NCBI GenBank assembly: GCA_018242295.1
Contig: JAFECE010000003.1
Span: forward strand, 1-64,000
Length of the DNA stretch: 64,000 nucleotides
Reading direction: 5' to 3'
DNA from: Pseudomonadota bacterium
Lineage (GTDB): Bacteria > Pseudomonadota > Alphaproteobacteria > Rhizobiales > Hyphomicrobiaceae
Of this stretch, positions 62,620 through 64,000 are shown piece by piece. Each line of letters opens with the position of its first letter. Position 1 is the stretch's first letter. Below the pieces are notes generated by a model. The model did no database searches and was not told where the DNA came from. It saw only the letters and a program-made list of their open reading frames with translations. Position numbers and translations under genes: made by a program.

Positions 62620-64000
62620 TCAGTAAGAGGTGACCCAGCAATCTTTGTAGCCTTGCGCCTTCAGCTGCGAACAAACATTGCTCGCCTCTTCCCGTGATCC
62701 GGGCGGCCCGACGACGAGGCGGTCATAGGCACCCTTCGCCAGGGTGGCGGACGCGACGTCCGGCGTTTTGCCCGCCAGCGCGCTGCCGTACTTCTGCTGC
62801 ATATCGGCAAAGGTTTTCAGGGCGTCGATGCGGCTCGTGTCAGATCGGGGGATCGAGGCCAAGACGGCAACGAACCCGGACCCTCCTCCCGACGACGACT
62901 GGACGACCGGCGGTGCATCCGCAGTCGCATCCGTTTCAACTGTTGGCTGGGCGCGCGCGACCTTCTTCAGCTTCTTGACCGGTGCCGCTGGGGCATCGGC
63001 GGCCGCGTCATCCGCGCTGCCAGTGCTGCCGGTCGTATTGACCGAATTGATCGTCGCGACCTTGACGGGCTTCACCTTCTTCGCAGTCGGCGCAGCCGGT
63101 GCCGCCTCTGCGTTCAAGGGCGTGGGGCGCACGGGCGGTCCGCTCGCGGCCGGTGCGGGTGCCGCCATGCCTTGATGCTGGCCGAAGTCGACCAGCGACG
63201 TGCCGGGAACGCCGCTAAAGCCCTGCTGAGGTCCGCGATCCGGCTCAGACGCGGGCGGCGGAGACTGAATGGTGCCGTCGCGGCCGACAACGAGGGTCGA
63301 AACCTTCCGCGCGCCGCCGTTATTATCGTCTGTCGCGGACGCGTTCGCCGTGGTGTCGGAGCTGCCCGACGAGGAGTCCTGGGAATTGTTCGCCCCTTCC
63401 GCCGAAGCTTGCGATGTGCCGTCGCCAAGACGGCCCATGATCTTCGTATCGGAATAGGGAAACTGCTTGCCGCCCGCATCGGCCGGCTTCGTCTTCGAAG
63501 GGAACTCCGCGCTCTTGATGACCGGCGGGTCGCCCTGCGGATTGCCTCCGCCGGTGATCTTCTTATAGCCGTAGGCCATGCCGCCACCGATCACGATGGC
63601 GCCGATCAGTGCCGCCACGATCATCAGCGGGCGGCGGCCGCGCGGCGCTTCTTCCTCGTCCTCGTATTCGACGTCTTCCTCGCCATAGACGGGCTCAAGC
63701 TCGCCGCCTTCGGCCTGACCGAAGCCGAGATGAGCATCGCCGCGATTCTGCTGGTAGGGGTCATGAGCGAAGTTGTCGTGAGGACCGGCCCAATCGGCCG
63801 CGCTCAGCTCGTTCTCCTGGTACTGCTGCTGGCCGAACGTTTGCGCCGGATGCGCAGCCTGCCGGGCGGGCTGCGGCGCGAAAGCCGGTTGGCCGAAGCC
63901 GCCGTTATCGAAGCCATGCGGATCGTGACCCTGGACCGGCCATTGCGCCTGCTGCTGGTTTCCGTAGGCCTGAGTCGGCTGCGACGTCTGCTGGGGGGCG
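62620..64000 (-). CDS. SPOR-domain membrane protein (5' end outside window)
   Basis: Septal peptidoglycan-binding protein; the frame is open from 63999 down to the stop at 62620, so about 460 residues are seen and the start lies beyond the window. The visible N-terminal part is Gln/Pro-rich and acidic (cytoplasmic, e.g. 'VYGEEDVEYEDEEEAPRGRR'), then one membrane helix 'LIGAIVIGGGMAYGYKK', a long Pro/Ala/Ser linker and a C-terminal SPOR domain ('GSGFVAVLASIPRSDTSRID' to 'GYKDCWVTSY'). The internal ATG at 63624 is not the start. It is in the common alphaproteobacterial order SPOR-nagZ-scpAB. Confidence 0.9.
   Translation of the reverse strand, partial: APQQTSQPTQAYGNQQQAQWPVQGHDPHGFDNGGFGQPAFAPQPARQAAHPAQTFGQQQYQENELSAADWAGPHDNFAHDPYQQNRGDAHLGFGQAEGGELEPVYGEEDVEYEDEEEAPRGRRPLMIVAALIGAIVIGGGMAYGYKKITGGGNPQGDPPVIKSAEFPSKTKPADAGGKQFPYSDTKIMGRLGDGTSQASAEGANNSQDSSSGSSDTTANASATDDNNGGARKVSTLVVGRDGTIQSPPPASEPDRGPQQGFSGVPGTSLVDFGQHQGMAAPAPAASGPPVRPTPLNAEAAPAAPTAKKVKPVKVATINSVNTTGSTGSADDAAADAPAAPVKKLKKVARAQPTVETDATADAPPVVQSSSGGGSGFVAVLASIPRSDTSRIDALKTFADMQQKYGSALAGKTPDVASATLAKGAYDRLVVGPPGSREEASNVCSQLKAQGYKDCWVTSY

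Noticed and set aside
1-64000. CRISPR array, rRNA operon, complete prophage or insertion sequence
   Set aside because: I saw no regularly spaced short repeats, rRNA-like stretches, transposase genes or phage structural genes in the window.

Overview
The window looks like a chromosomal segment of a high-GC alphaproteobacterium of the order Hyphomicrobiales (Rhizobiales), with Hyphomicrobium or a close relative as my best guess. The reasons are the gene order SPOR protein-nagZ-scpA-scpB-tatA-tatB-tatC-serS-surE-nlpD and yajC-secD-secF, several HWE-type histidine kinases, a CBP3-type cytochrome bc1 chaperone, NDUFAF3- and NDUFAF6-like proteins, a RIME-like intergenic palindrome and an EcfG-type promoter in front of otsA. 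The genus is inference; the gene calls rest on sequence motifs.

Region by region. 1-8.8 kb: a very large multi-HAMP hybrid histidine kinase (5' end outside the window), a REC-PAS-HWE kinase-REC protein, a short probably truncated ORF, a GH15 glucoamylase-like enzyme and a membrane-bound HWE kinase. 9.1-13.3 kb: a tightly packed trehalose operon, otsA - ROK sugar kinase - PfkB kinase - otsB, preceded by a candidate general-stress (EcfG) promoter. 13.3-18.1 kb, minus strand: an unknown membrane protein, an MsbA-like ABC exporter and a WaaE-like glycosyltransferase. 18.7-24.8 kb: a 6-kb genomic island in the 3' end of tRNA-Pro(GGG). It is bounded by 47-bp near-perfect direct repeats, carries a decayed integrase and an A+T-richer cargo (sulfotransferase, WbsX-type GH99-like protein, SAM methyltransferase, gene remnants), and looks like a decayed surface-glycan module. 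25-31.8 kb: a secreted alpha/beta-hydrolase-like protein, an APC permease, a secreted unknown, then the minus-strand group phosphopantetheinyl transferase - MerR - ihfA - fabH. 31.8-42.2 kb: plsX, DUF177, CBP3 chaperone, BamE lipoprotein, proton pyrophosphatase hppA, several small exported or unknown proteins, RidA, and the DUF2157/GDYXXLXY membrane pair. 42.3-45.3 kb: mntH with a palindromic operator over its ribosome-binding site, then trmFO. 45.3-52.2 kb, minus strand: a large SGNH hydrolase, squalene/phytoene synthase-like protein, Mth938-domain protein, secF, secD, yajC. 52.4-64 kb: a DUF815 ATPase, then nlpD, surE, serS, a secreted peptide, tatC-tatB-tatA, scpB-scpA, nagZ and a SPOR protein whose 5' end lies beyond the window.

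Much of the segment concerns the envelope (protein export by Sec and Tat, outer-membrane assembly, phospholipid and fatty-acid initiation, peptidoglycan recycling and septal hydrolase activation, LPS-type glycosylation) and stress physiology (trehalose, sensor kinases, proton pyrophosphatase). No CRISPR array, rRNA or intact prophage was seen. The least ordinary parts are the tRNA-Pro island, the four-gene trehalose operon, the mntH operator, and a repeat element that supplies the stop codon of the Mth938-like gene.
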